Source: Metridium senile
Lineage: Eukaryota; Cnidaria; Anthozoa; Actiniaria; Metridiidae
Direction: 5' to 3'
DNA length: 64,000 nucleotides
Assembly (NCBI GenBank): GCA_949775045.1
Contig: OX459109.1
Span: forward strand, 1,970,608 to 2,034,607
Of the stretch, positions 1 through 45,247 are shown one piece after another; within the stretch, counting starts at the first letter, position 1; every line of letters begins with the position of its first letter. A program made the position numbers and the translations under genes. The notes beneath the pieces were generated by a model. That model did no database searches, was not told where the DNA came from, and worked only from the letters and a program-made list of their open reading frames with translations.

Positions 1-115
1 TTATCGCTTAGCGTATTATATAATTATATGAATTTTGTGAACAAAAGCGTGGAGAATGAGATCTTGAGAGAATGCTTCTAATACATTTTAATGCTATTGT
101 TTCTATGTTTTGTAG

Positions 116-32240
<32,125 letters not shown>

Positions 32241-32251
<11 letters not shown>

Positions 32252-32470
32252 TAAGTAGAAAAGTAATTAACGTTTGCGTTTGCGTAATAAGTAGAAAAGT
32301 AATTAACGTTTGCGTAATAAGTAGAAAAGTAACTAACGTTTGCGTAATAAGTAGAAAAGTAATTAACGTTTGCGTTTGCGTAATAAGTAGAAAAGTAATT
32401 AACGTTTGCGTAATAAGTAGAAAAGTAACTAACGTTAGCGTTTGCGTAATAATTGTAGAAAAGTAATTAA
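32241..32470. repeat. Minisatellite (30-36 bp unit) across the laminin stop codon
   Basis: Unit GTTTGCGTAATAAGTAGAAA plus AGTAATTAAC, about seven copies, some with an extra GTTTGC. The laminin stop TAA lies in the first unit. Confidence 0.93.
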
Positions 32471-32868
32471 GTAATTAACTTACGCAAATAGCGTAAGCTG
32501 CTTAGGCGTTTCTAAGGGAGCAATTGCAGTAAAATTTACGACAACTGGTAATCTCAGTAAAGTAGACTACGTTGATGTTTCTATGGAAACAATAGGAGTA
32601 AAAAGAGCAAATATAATAGTAATTGACGATGTTGATTTTTTTTCCTCAACAATTTTTGTTTGTTTGAAAGCTAACTGGTTTCAATGATATCATTTTAGTA
32701 AGCCATTTGGTTGAGATGTTTTAACTTGCTTTAATCGAAGCTTTGCAATCTAGACTTGTATTGCAGTAGCAATTTTCAGTGATGATTCTTTACAATTCTT
32801 TCAAAAAGAGAGGAATTTTAGTATGAAGTGCATGGAAAAACATTCATGTTTATCAAATACAACAACTG

Positions 32869-33382
<514 letters not shown>

Positions 33383-33696
33383 CGTGGAAGAAAGTCACAC
33401 AGACAGAGATCAGACTAATTATGATAAAGCGTTACTTATAAATAAAATACTTGCTGTGAAATTGTGAAATCTAAAAACACATATTTCAATAATGTGCGGG
33501 ATGCATAATCAATTAATCAACATTTACTAAGGTAATTCCACAGATTAATACGGAGCCTTTTTTCCCTAATTGCTAACTATAAATACAAACAATACCTTGT
33601 TTATTATTATATATATAGTAATTAAAATGCTACTCTAAACAACCTAACTTTAGGAGTGACTTAAGCTTAGTTTTAATTTACTATTGGCTTATTCTT

Positions 33697-33890
33697 TAGA
33701 CTTGCTCCAAGTCTCGCTTGTTAAATTTTCAGTTGATTGGGGCTCCTGTGTTTTTCGAAAATCATATCGGCCGAGACCTTTCCTCTTTCTCGTGATTCCC
33801 TTCGGAAAGCTCTCGGCCGGTATGATTTTCCGAAAACACAGGAACCCCAATCAACTGAAAATTTAACGAGCGAGACTTGGAGCAAGTCTA
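33697..33890. mobile_element. 194-bp foldback MITE with 9-bp target duplication
   Basis: Nearly the whole element is one hairpin: TAGACTTGCTCCAAGTCTCG at the left is answered by its complement at the right, and the arms continue inwards to the CGGCCGAGA region. The direct repeat CTTATTCTT flanks it at 33688-33696 and 33891-33899. It lies between the convergent ends of laminin and the DEG/ENaC gene. The 9-bp duplication and TAG start resemble 61241-62285. Confidence 0.88.
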
Positions 33891-33983
33891 CTTATTCTTC
33901 AATTTTGATCTTCTTTTACGACAGAGCAGAGTTAGTCACCTTAAGTAAAATACTACGATAAAATTACAATCACATTCAATTTT

Positions 33984-36900
33984 CTAAATTTCTAAATTGA
34001 CAAGTCTTGGATTATAATCTTCTATTCCAAAAGAGTCGTCACTTGAAATTTCATGATCATTCAAATTCCGACTTTGTCTTCTTAAATATAATTCATCACG
34101 AACTGTGCTACGCCTTCGGGTATCTGGTAGAGATTTCGGCTTGTTGTTTCTGTCGAAGATGTTGCGAGAAATACGAGCGATTACTAGTAGAACGAGCTCA
34201 ACGAATTCTGTTGCAGTGAGGCATGATATCCCGATCCATAGTCCAAGCTGACCTCCAATATCTGATATGAAGTTAGTGATCTGCAAATCAAAAGAGAGAG
34301 AGAGAGAGAGAGACAGTTGTGTAGATTGGTAAAGAAATATTTTCATTCGTTCATGGAAAATCCTACGAATGGATAAGGTCCTGGGAACTATTATACCATC
34401 ACCACCATCAAAATCATCACTGTCATCATCATCATATCCATTGTCAAATCACCATGCACCGCCGTTTTCATAATTATGAACATCGTTATCATTATCACAC
34501 GTTTTAAGCCGGCATAAGTTTCTTTCTCGGACTTCTAGGCAACCCCATCACACTTAGGCCTCGTCTACACGAATCCGATCCGGCTGAAACCGCATAGAAA
34601 TATTTGCGTCCACACGAATCCGCGTATCCGGAGGATTCAAGTAAAAGTATGCGGTTTCGGTGACCGGAATCAGCTTGATTCGTGTGGACGATAGGCCGAT
34701 TCGCATCAAAAAGTATGCGGTTTCAAAAGTATCCGGATCCGTGTAGACGGGGTCTTAATGAACATCACCACTACACATGTATTTTCCGCCATTATTGTTA
34801 ATACATATCACAAATATCAACCAAGTATCATCATCGTAATAATCGATATCATCATCATTAACTGCTATACTCTTCATAAGCTTTACCTCATAGGACAGAT
34901 ATTCTTCTATTATTTCATAGTTAAGCTCCTCGAAGAACAATTGGAATTTTACAAAATACGCCCTATAAGTTAAAAAATGAAAAAAATTGTCAGTCACCCA
35001 AGAAGAACTTTCTTCGAGGTTTGCAAAGGACTGCTGGGTAATCATACCTGGGGTTTTCACCTTGTTCCAAAATAACTCCTCGTTCTTCTTTAAGCTTTTC
35101 TGTTAATCGACTCTGTTGATATAAAGAAACGTTTTCTAACTTTTTAGTTAACGCCCACTCCACACTTGTACATGTTTTGTTTGGGGAGGGAGGTTAATTA
35201 AGGAAACTGCAAAACCATCAAGAGTAAAGGGAGAAATTAAACACACCAAACAAACTCATTGACTCACTCATATGATCCTGAGAATTAAAGCCCCTTGTGG
35301 TAAGGGAGAGAACAGCACATCAAACAAACTCGACTCACATATGATCCTGAGAAAACCCTTCTGGTAAGGAAGAGAACAACACATCAAACAACTTCAGCTA
35401 GCTTTATGATCAATGCATGGGCCGAGACTTGAACCTGGACCAAATTGAATGCGGTGAGAGGCGAGAGGGAAGAAAACCCGAATCTATGTGTATTAAGACG
35501 GTAATTCTTCATACCTGGTAATTTTCAGACGGCCATCTTGAGGACGATATAGTTAACCTGTAGATATCTTCACTGAAGAATACAAAAAACTGACATGAAA
35601 ATTTGGTCATATACACCGTTTCCGAGAAACTTTGTCACCCGTGAAGTGAAAAGCCTACAAGCTAGTAGCGCAGGGGACTATGGGTAACCGATGTAAATTT
35701 TATTATGACACAGGGATTTCATGGCCACATTGCTACACTTGTCAATCTGTTAATGAGAAATAACCGTTTTGACTTATCAAACAAGGTGTTCCGAATGCAC
35801 ATTTAGTTTCTGAATTGATCCCATGGTCCTCTGATGAGCCACTTGCTTGTTTGCTTTTCGACGTGTGACAAACGTTCTCGGAAAGGGTGTATTATTGTCG
35901 GCAAGAACATGGAGGTTATTGTTGAAATGTTATTACGGACATACATCTATTCACAAATTCATTTATGCGCTGCACTTACTTGCAAAGCGGACGGCATTTG
36001 GTAGAGCAACCAAGCATGTTTTCTTGATAGAGCATTTGGAGATGATTTAAACATTTAACTGAAAGGAAATTGAAGAAATCAATTAAGTCAGCCTTATTCA
36101 ATCATTACCCAGTAGTTCTTTGCAAGCATCGTCCGTACGTGTCTGTAAAAACCTAGTGCAAAAAGGTAAAAACAAATGCCTAAAATTTAAGGACCATTTC
36201 GAACCCCGCCATCAGTTTTACCCAGTAGTCCTTTGCGAACCCGCAATAAATATTAAAAATTACCACAAAAGGATCAACTTACTAACTGTGAGATCAAATA
36301 TATCACAAATTGGACTTCCTTGATTAGGGAATCGGTATTCTAGACATCCACATGACTGCAGCTGACGATAGGCAAGGCACGAATCTTTGCAGATCTGATA
36401 AAAGAGACAATACAATCAAAATATTCATGTTTTAGCATACACCTAATTGCAATAACATTTTATTATATAGATATCGATGAAATACTAGATTTCTCTAGTG
36501 TCTAAAACTTCGTATCTTTCACATGTGAAAGATATCATATCTTTCACATGCATGTGAAGATATCGTTTTCAGATGCAATTCGTTTTGCATAAAGGTTTTT
36601 AATAACGAGTCAATGAAGTCATATTTCTCTTGACATTTCATCGATATCTATATAATAAACAGAACATTACATGGTCGCTTGGAGATACAAATTTTATCTT
36701 CTCGTGTTGAATATCTCTATTCAACACTCGAAGATAAAATTCGTATCTCCGCGCGCCCATATAATATCCTCTATGTCATATCAAAAAGAAAATTACAAAA
36801 TAGGAATTAATTAAAAGACACAAGCACAGTACTCAAGCTGAACTTCTTCTTTTGTCTTTTAATTAATTCCTATTCGGTAATTTTCTTTTTTATATGACAA

Positions 36901-39900
36901 TGTTATTGCAATAGCAATTGTTTTCGCCCGAAAGCCTCGACTTCAACCCATTGTTCAAAATCATTTGCATATAACTGTAATAACAGCTATTAGGTGTATT
37001 TGTATGTTTATGAGCTCATATCATATTTATCTGTCTTAAAGTATACAATTCCCACTGCTTTCATAAGCAATGGAGTCCGATTACCCATTTATCCACAGAC
37101 AATATTAATTTAGAAAGCAAACAACAATGGCTTGATTGATTGTGCTCTTGTCTATTAGCCCGGAGTAACTAATCGATAGAACACGATCATCAGAAAGCTA
37201 ATCGATAAATCGATATTAATCGATTTATTTAGTTGATTAGTATATATCGATTTATATCAATAATCGATGAAAATCGATAGTAGATGGAAATGCGTTGAAC
37301 ATGAAATAAATGCCAAGTAAGACACCGTTATTTATATTAATAAATATTGATATACAAAATCGATATATCGATTTTAATTAATCGATAATCACAAAAAAAG
37401 CTGTGTATCGATTTTTTTATCGATTTGATAAGTATCAAAAGTATATTGATAATTATCGATTTGTATCAAGTAATAGATTTATCGATTAGTAGTTAAGGCC
37501 GTGTCACACGCTACGATTTCTCGTGCAACTTGTCTCGCGAAAAAAATTGTTTCAGGTTACACGATCGTTTTTCACGTTTGACATCCCCTCGCGCGACTTC
37601 AATTTTTTATTTTTTTGCTGCACGAAAAGTAGAACCGACTTCTACGTACTTTCTGCAATAATGTTTGTAAAAATTTACGTGTGACATGGTCGTGCAACTT
37701 GTCTTTTGACACAATTAGAGTGCGCAAACCACTTTTACGATGTTGCTGCTGAATGATTGAAATTACGCGTGCAACTTGCAACACTTTTTTTCGCGAGACA
37801 AATTGCAACTGAAATCGTGCGTTTGACATGGTCCCGTGCAACCTAAAATAATTTTTTCGCGAGACAAGTGGCACGAGAAATCGTAGCGTGTGACATGGGC
37901 TTTACTCAGGGAAATATCCCGGAATAACTAATCGATAAATCGATAATGACTTATAAGTCATACTTACAGTAGGGGTGTATGATACGTTATAGCGAATCCG
38001 ATACAGGTTGTCTGCATCGATATCATCTTCTCTTAGACAGCTTTTGTTTCTGAACGGATCTTCTCGTATTATATGCGTCTTGAAAAAAAAATATTTAAAG
38101 TCGAGAGGGCGACTCATTGAAGCATTTTATAACACGCACACATCATTCGCATGTTCAGTTTTACACATATTTTAATTTGCATTTTAAAAGTGGGTTCTAC
38201 GAAAACGATGTATTACTATTACCTGCCTGATTCCTACAGAGGTTGAATGCCCCGGTGATATACTAAAGCCTTTCTCCAATGGTGATGGGAATTCACCTTG
38301 TTTAGAGATAAGAACACGCATGCCCGCCTCTTGAGTCAGCTGACCAACGTACTCGTGCTGTTCTATGTTCATCTCTAGAATCAAACCTATACAGGAAGTA
38401 AAACTTTGTATGACGTATTTCCGGTTTTTCAAGAACAGAGGGCGAGTGAGCAGTGTGTGAGTGCTAAAGTATATCACCAAATCAATGTGTAACATTATAT
38501 TTACCTGTTGCTAAAACGCTTGCAGCTTTTGAAAATAGAAATGATTTTTATAGTAACATCGAAAAACACGTGTTAACATTTAGTCAGCTATACTTTCACG
38601 CTTCATGGCGCTCATACAAAGAGGCAGAAATAAGGTCTCAAAATCGTGGTTTTTCGAACTTTTCTCGAAATAATTGCAGAAAAGTAAAAAATCAGCCATG
38701 GCTACAGCTAGCTCAATCTTTTATTGACCTTATCAAATGATTTTGATCTACTTTCCGTGCAAAACGTACACGTACTTTTGGAGTTGAAAACGAACGGTTT
38801 GATCACTTTTACAAGAGAGATTGTGCAACTATGTTCTCCGATGTTAAGGGACATAAAACAGTGCAGGGACTCAGTTTCCCATTATGCTTTGCTCTAGATA
38901 CAAGCTCTTGCGCATTTGCTATTGCAAACGAATGTACAATAATTTTAACTAACCATTAGCAGGTCCAGGTTTGTTTGATCTTAGTATTGCCTTTTCTTGC
39001 CCAACAGAGTCTTTACCAGAGTTGAACACATAGCAGTTACCATATTTGTAATGCCAGAAATGGCTCCACAGCTTTTCGGTGTAGTTTCTGAAGTGGAATA
39101 GTGACGTTTAGTATAGTGACATAAAGTGACGTGAAATAGTGATGTCATTATAGTGAAATAAAGTGACGTGGAATAGTGACGTCATTATAGTGACATAAAG
39201 TGACGTGGAATAGTGACGTCAGTATAGTGACATAAAATGACGTGGAATAATGACGTCATTATAGTGACATAAAGTGATGTGGCATAGTGACGTAAAGTGG
39301 CGTGGAATAGTGACGTCAGTATAGTGACATAAAATGACGTGTAATTGTAACGTCAGTATAGTTGGCTTTAGGTGACTAGGATTAGTGACATAAAATGACT
39401 TGAAATGGTGACGTCAGCGTGGCGTCAATTGGTGACGTAAAACAATGACGCCAGTTTGTGACACAGTGAAGTGTAATGATGACGTCAATATAGTGACTTA
39501 AAGTGACAAGGAAAAGTGATCTCAGTATTTACATATAACATAGCGCGTATGATAATTATTGTAGCCAAAACACTCAGCTATAATTTATTTTCAAGAAGTC
39601 ACATGACTTACGTGCAAGAAATACCACGATATGTACACGATAGTATAATATCACTAAACTGGTGCCCAGCCTCTATCATCACATGTTCAGGCTGTGATGC
39701 TAAGTTAACTGATAGTTCTTCATTCTGTCGTGTTTCCTTGGTAAGCGTAGCTGGGTCGGGCTGGCTTACAGCGCCCGTGAAGGCTTCGTCTTCTTTTTCT
39801 TCTATTGTTAGAACCTTTTCTGTTGGCCCGGTAGGCGGTTCAGTTGTAGTCATTTTTACTGTGGGTTTTGGTGTTGTGGTAGTAGTAGTCGTTGATTTAG

Positions 39901-41702
39901 TAGTTGTTGGTGCAGAAGTAGTGGTGGGTGGAGCTGTCGTCGTTGGAGCTGTGGTTGTTGTAGGTGGTGGTGTGGTAGGTGCTTCAGTTGCTGTTTCATT
40001 ATCGTCCTTTTTATACTTGGATGTGCAGTATAGATAGTTGAAACAGACTGGATCCGCTTTTGCACGGCGTTTGCGACTCGGCGCAGAACCATCAGAATCA
40101 TCTTAAAAATAGCGATAAATGAATTTTGATTGAATGAATCAGTATGGAAGAATAAATTGATGAATGTGTAAGTGAATGAATAAAATATTAGATAAATAAA
40201 TGAATCACATGAATCAATGAATGAATGAATAAATGGATGACAGACCTAGAAAGAGCGAATGAATGAACGAATTAATGGATGGATGGAGAAATGGATGAAG
40301 AAATGAAAGAATGAATGAATAAATCGATGAATAAATGAATGGATGAATGGATGAGTGGATTGATGTATGTATGAATGAATTAATTAATAGATGGATGAAC
40401 GAATGAATGAAGAATCGATGAATAAATGAATGGATGAATGGATGAGTGGATTGATGTATGAATGAATGAATTAATAGATGGATGAACGAATGTATTAATG
40501 AGTTTTACTTACTATGTTGGAGGAAGTTTTCAAATGAACCATGAAGCTCGGATGATATTTTTGATTTTTTCACAATATTTAAATTACACAGAGTAACAGC
40601 AGGAAAGGCAATACTCTAAAAAACAAAATAGAATAAATAAGAATGTAACGCTGATCTCAAGAAAGCTCATTGTTATATTTGTAAATTTTAAGGTGACGCG
40701 ACGATTTTCGGCGACGTTTTGTTTTGCACGATTTTCGCCTACAACTATCGCATGCAACCTGCTCGCGCCATACATACAATTAATTAATCGTACAGCGTAA
40801 ATCAAGCCCACAACTCGTCTACGACAGACGAATGCAACATGAAAAAAAGGTAGGATTTTAAAATCTGTTTTGAAAAGCTACGACGTACAGTACAAATATG
40901 GTAAAATAATGACGTATCATGTAACAAAACTTCTTTGTTGGGTACCGTGGAGTATTTTTGGACAAAATGGCGGATAAAAACAAAGCTTTTGGCCCTGCTG
41001 ACACTTCGGAGAAAATGAAAGGGAAAAAAGGCAGCAAACAATATTCTTTACTAACAAAAAGACAGACAGACTTATTAACTTGTGGATCAAGGAGCCAGTG
41101 CTCTTTTAATGCTGACATTAAAATTATTTTAAGAAAGAAATAAGGCTCGCTTCACTCGACATTTTACGCGACTTTTCCGTGTGTTGTGCGACAAGTTGTG
41201 CATGTGTAATTTAATCAGAGACAAGTCAAGTTATAAGCAGGTAGTTGCAACATTTTGAGGCGAAAATCGTCAGTCTAAATCGGCCTTAAGTTGAATCAAA
41301 AACCCACAATGCGTAGCCGAATCCCAAAGGTTACTTTAATATGCTTGGGTGCCATTTTAATGAGACAAAACTATGAAAACAAATTTGATGATCATATATA
41401 ATTAAAGGAAAATATTTCTCGAAAAAAGTATGCTATATGTTTTGCTAGGATTTTACAATACCTACCGATTCATGCTTCATAGTAATTTGCGTCCCAATTG
41501 GCCGACTCAAATAGGTACTCAGTAAAGTAAAAACTTGTATGAAAAACATCACAAAGGCTGCTCCAACTATTACAAACCAAACGGCTCTTTGCAGGAATGT
41601 CTTTGATTCTGAAATTCGTGCAAAACCGTGGGCTGTCGTGTAGCCGAAGAAATCCCAAAGTAACGATAAAACTGGCTTCTTTTCTTCGTTATTTTTGCTC
41701 AT
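33984..41702 (-). CDS. DEG/ENaC (amiloride-sensitive type) sodium channel subunit
   Basis: Trimeric cation channel subunit with two membrane spans and a large cysteine-rich ectodomain. Exons on the minus strand: 41702-41466, 40615-40513, 40101-39612, 39087-38954, 38386-38223, 38078-37968, 36394-36287, (36142-36109, tentative), 35572 or 35567 to 35515, 35112-35048, 34962-34887, 34280-33984; about 623 residues. Visible family marks are the gating His-Gly in YTTAHGFARI, TM1 (AVWFVIVGAAFVMFFIQVF), AFPAVTLCNLN, SDIILSCTYRG, CLAYRQLQSCGCLEYRFP, ISSSRWPSENYQ, FFEELNYEIIEE, and TM2 with GGQLGLWIGIS (filter G-I-S where many members have G-A-S or G-S-S). Odd features are a Thr/Pro-rich insert of about 60 residues and a basic run SRKRRAK, both in exon 40101-39612. 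The small exon 36142-36109 is the weakest link. The likely start is ATG at 41702. A possible polyadenylation signal (minus AATAAA) lies at 33600-33605. Convergent with laminin. Confidence 0.9.
34557..34754. mobile_element. 198-bp foldback MITE, TTA duplication
   Basis: Ends GGCCTCGTCTACACG and complement (CGTGTAGACGGGGTC); TTA at 34554-34556 and 34755-34757. The interior repeats GCGGTTTC and CCGGAT words in both directions. Lies in an intron of the DEG/ENaC gene. Confidence 0.8.
35620..35760. repeat. Dispersed repeat, copy 2
   Basis: Same sequence as 3183-3320 (CCGAGAAACTTTGTCACCCG, ATTTCATGGCCACATTGC). Lies in a DEG/ENaC intron. Confidence 0.75.
36440..36998. mobile_element. Composite of a family A relative and a nested family B hairpin
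   Basis: The outer arm CACCTAATTGCAATAACATT is answered by TGTTATTGCAATAG and, further on, ATTAGGTGTA. Inside is a second palindromic unit (about 36468-36780) containing CAGAACATTACATGG and CTTCTCGTGTTGAA, also found at 51611-51950. Confidence 0.6.
37496..37901. mobile_element. 406-bp foldback MITE, TTA duplication
   Basis: Ends AGGCCGTGTCACACGCTACG and near complement; TTA at 37493-37495 and 37902-37904. The interior has repeated GTGCAACTTG and GCGAGACAA words. Lies in an intron of the DEG/ENaC gene. Confidence 0.8.
39095..39525. repeat. Minisatellite rich in TGACGTCA, DEG/ENaC intron
   Basis: Degenerate unit near 46 bp (ATAGTGACATAAAGTGACG, TGGAATAGTGACGTCA). The palindrome TGACGTCA occurs at about 39177, 39214, 39251, 39311, 39409 and 39482. 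Confidence 0.88.
40130..40505. repeat. (GAAT/GGAT)n tract
   Basis: Four-base units with a duplicated block of about 90 bases (40315-40400 and 40410-40495, AATCGATGAATAAATGAATG). Confidence 0.9.
40691..41285. mobile_element. About 595-bp foldback element, TTA duplication
   Basis: Left end AGGTGACGCGACGATTTTCG, right end ...GTCTAAATCGGCC; TTA on both sides (40688-40690 and 41286-41288). The arms share ATTTTCGCC/GGCGAAAAT words; the middle is unlike the arms. Lies in the DEG/ENaC first intron. Confidence 0.6.
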
Positions 41703-41984
41703 TTTCAAAATTGTAAGATATAAGAGCATCTGTGTAGTATTAGTAGTAATTTTCGGCGATAAAAACGTATCAATTTGTGATTTCGCTACAAATAAAATTA
41801 AAAATAACGTTATTTCTTTCAAAGCGCGTGCAAAATTTAAATCTTTGACAGACGCACGAGCGCGCGCGTTCCAGTTGTAGTTTTCGCGCGCAAATTTGCT
41901 AGACCACAGGAATCCCATTAGTTATCTTTTCAGAGGGCGCGCAGGAATAAATTGAGAATATATATTTTTGAATGTTTATCAAAA

Positions 41985-42125
41985 GCATCACTATATATCT
42001 CAACACTAACCTTTTTATTCTTGGCGATAATAATGATTGTGAACGACTCGATTATTTGTGTTTAGATTTAGCTTATAATGTTCTCAATAATGTCCTTCCT
42101 GTTCTTTATGAGAATAATGATTTTT
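41985..42125. repeat. Dispersed 80-odd-bp repeat, diverged copies
   Basis: Two diverged units with TAATGATTGTGAACGACTCG and TTCTTTATGAGAATAATGAT, related to 13340-13460. Confidence 0.6.
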
Positions 42126-42564
42126 CTGAAGAAAAGGCCTATCGACATTAAAAAGCTTAAGTTGTCTTGCAATAAAAACAAACAAACATGCAAAATGATT
42201 AAAATAAAGGACATCTGGGCTTCCTGTTTCTTCTTGGACGAGAGAGCTTGTGAATGAATACAAGAAACAGCTTCACATGGCGCCATATTTGATTTGTTTT
42301 GGTTGTTTGTTCGTCTTGAAATTCACTTTTAATAGGAAAATATAATACAACTTCGAGTTGGGATTAAAGAATAGATTCAAGGTAAGCAAACTAAGTATTT
42401 TGAAAAAACTTAATTGAACATTATATGTAGTTTACTATAGGAAAAGCCAAGAGATATTCCGAGTAGATAATTTAAGATTTTGGTCAAATTTTGGGTTCTT
42501 CTCTGCGGTGTATTGGAAACCTATTTTGATTCTTTGTTACTTTCGTTCCTTAAAAAAATAAAAA

Positions 42565-42690
42565 TAAATCACTTTTTTAACGTCTCAATGTATTTAGCCA
42601 GTGGCTATTAAATTGGGGAGACTCAGACACACACTCACTACCTCTACGTTAATTATTTTACACACAACGCAGCTCACAGCTCGCAGTTCC
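42565..42690. repeat. Dispersed repeat shared with 58535-58650
   Basis: CACTTTTTTAACGTCTCAA, GGGGAGACTCAGACACAC and CTACCTCTACGTTAA recur in both; GAAGACTCAGACACACGCTC near 31408 is a shorter relative. Confidence 0.75.
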
Positions 42691-42774
42691 TTGTATAATT
42701 TAGGTAATTTTCATATCCCAGTCTTTTGTTGCTTATTCAATTAGAGCAAACTGAAAACAAGTAAAAAGATTTGG

Positions 42775-42992
42775 CGTACAAACAAACATACGGAGAGACA
42801 AATAAACAAACATACAAACAAACAAACAAACAAACAAACAAACAATCAAACAGACAAACAAACAAAAACAACATAAACAAACATATATGCAAACAAACAA
42901 ACAAACACACTAAGCAATAAATAAACAAATGAATACACAAAACAAACAAATAGACAGACAGACAAACAATTAGACGGACAGACAGACACAAA
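42775..42992. repeat. (AAAC/AGAC)n tract
   Basis: AAAC units with GACA patches, directly past the 3' end of the fibrinogen-like gene. Confidence 0.92.
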
Positions 42993-43043
42993 ATATTTTT
43001 CATTCAACTCCATTTATTGAATCTTTAACGTTACAACTTCACG

Positions 43044-44840
43044 TTATTGAGCAAAAATATAACCAAAGCCAAATATACTTTTGTTCCCATTGTCGCCATC
43101 ACAACGAGCTTCATTGCCAGCGCTGTTGCCCTTGTTCTCCCCGCAGGCCCCCCCACCGGTCCCGAAGCCGATACGGGAATCAACACTATTACAGTCCCCC
43201 TCCTGATTGGAGATGATCCCGATACGGGCTTTGGAATGTTGGTGATGACCAATCGCATTGAATCCTTCCCTATTACAGTTACGCTGGAGGGATGAGTTGG
43301 GTACCAGGTTTTTCCATGTTTGACGGCCAACGTGGAAACGTCTATATCCCCCTGGGGCAATGACGTCATAGAGAGATCGTCCATTGTAGTTCACGGTGAG
43401 CCAGCGTGTTGATCCAGAGGTCCTCATACCTATAATGATAGCAAACATGAGAAAAGTCCCCTTCACAGCTCATAACTATAATGATAACGATAATGATAAC
43501 AATAATGATAACGATAATGATAACAATAATGATAATGATAACGATAATAATAACGATAATGATAACGATAATGATAACGATAATGATAACGATAATGATA
43601 ACGATAATGATAACGATAATGATAACGATAATGATAACGATAACGATAATGATAATGATAATGATAACGATAATGATAACGATAACGATAATGATAATGA
43701 TAACGATAATGATAACGATAACGATAACGATAATGATAATGATAACGATTATGATGACCATTACCATGACGATAATAACGATAATGAATAATAACGATCG
43801 ATAACGCCCTCGTCACAACAAACCTAAGCACAGACGTCGAAATGGGTATTTCCAGTAAGTGTCGAGCTTTGTTTCTTGTTGGCCGAGTCCAGACAATGCT
43901 CCATTTGGGTTAAACGCACTCTTAGATCTCCACTGATGCGAGTCATAGTTGAAAGTTCCCTATAATAAACGATAACATAATTAACCCATCGTATTCCAAA
44001 TACAACACATAACATGCATTTGATTAGAAAACTAGCGAATACGTTTACTTACTTACTTACGTCTCGAGCTTTAGCCTTTTCGGAGTAAATATTTTTACGA
44101 TTTTACAAATTTCATTCTATTAAACCTGGCTCACACTAGCGACATAAGCATAAGCATAAGCAACATACGCAGACTCAGTGAAGCAGTTCTCGACTAGGTG
44201 TGAGAAAAGACAAGTGCGGCTATTGAGCAAAGCCCAACTGAGTCTGCGTATGTTGCTTATGCTTATGCTTATGTCGCCAGTGTGAACCAGGCTTTACCGA
44301 TCGTTTATATCAAACACCGACGCAGCCTATAGGTGGACGTACAATGACGTATTTTTGTTATGGTTTTACCAACCAACCATTGTTATTAAAACAAAGAAAA
44401 TTTAAAAAAATCTATTTTTAAAATGGTTGGCAAATTAGAATCACAATACCAACATTTGTAAACACTACGCTCACCTATTACTTGTCTACTCGCTAGTTTC
44501 CAATTATATTTCTAATTAAACTCTATATTGTTCACTGTTCGGCTGAAACGAAAACGAACTTGAACAGAAAAATTGATATGAGTTTAAGCTCACCGAATGT
44601 CCATTGATCTTCATGATCATTGTCCATCCCCTGGACCCACAAATGTATCCCATGTAGCAATACGTCTTAATGACCGTAGCACCACTCTTGAGATAGTAGA
44701 ACCCATCTCTGGCACCACTATGAATAATAATTATAAACATATCATACACATATTAAAAAATGATGATGATGATAATGGTGATGCTTAAAATGGTGGTAAT
44801 GATGAGATAATGAAAATGATGATGGTGGTGATTCATGATG

Positions 44841-44872
<32 letters not shown>

Positions 44873-45212
44873 GATAAGGATGATGATGATGATGATGATG
44901 ATAATAATGATAATGATAATAGTGATGATGATAATAATAGTGATAATGATAATAGTGATGATGATAATAATGATAATAATAATGATGATAATAATGATGA
45001 TGATAATAGTGATAATGATAATAATGATTATGATGATAATTATAATAATGATGATGATGATGATGATAATGATGATGATGATGATAATGATGATGATGAT
45101 GATGATAATAATGATAATGATAATAGTGATGATGATAATAATAGTGATAATGATAATAGTGATGATGATAATAATGATAATAATAATGATGATTATGATG
45201 ATAATTATAATA

Positions 45213-45247
<35 letters not shown>

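Noticed and set aside
40691..41143. Small plus-strand frame with MDKMADKNKAFG
   Set aside because: It lies in a repeat-like part of a foldback element inside the DEG/ENaC first intron and has no recognisable family.
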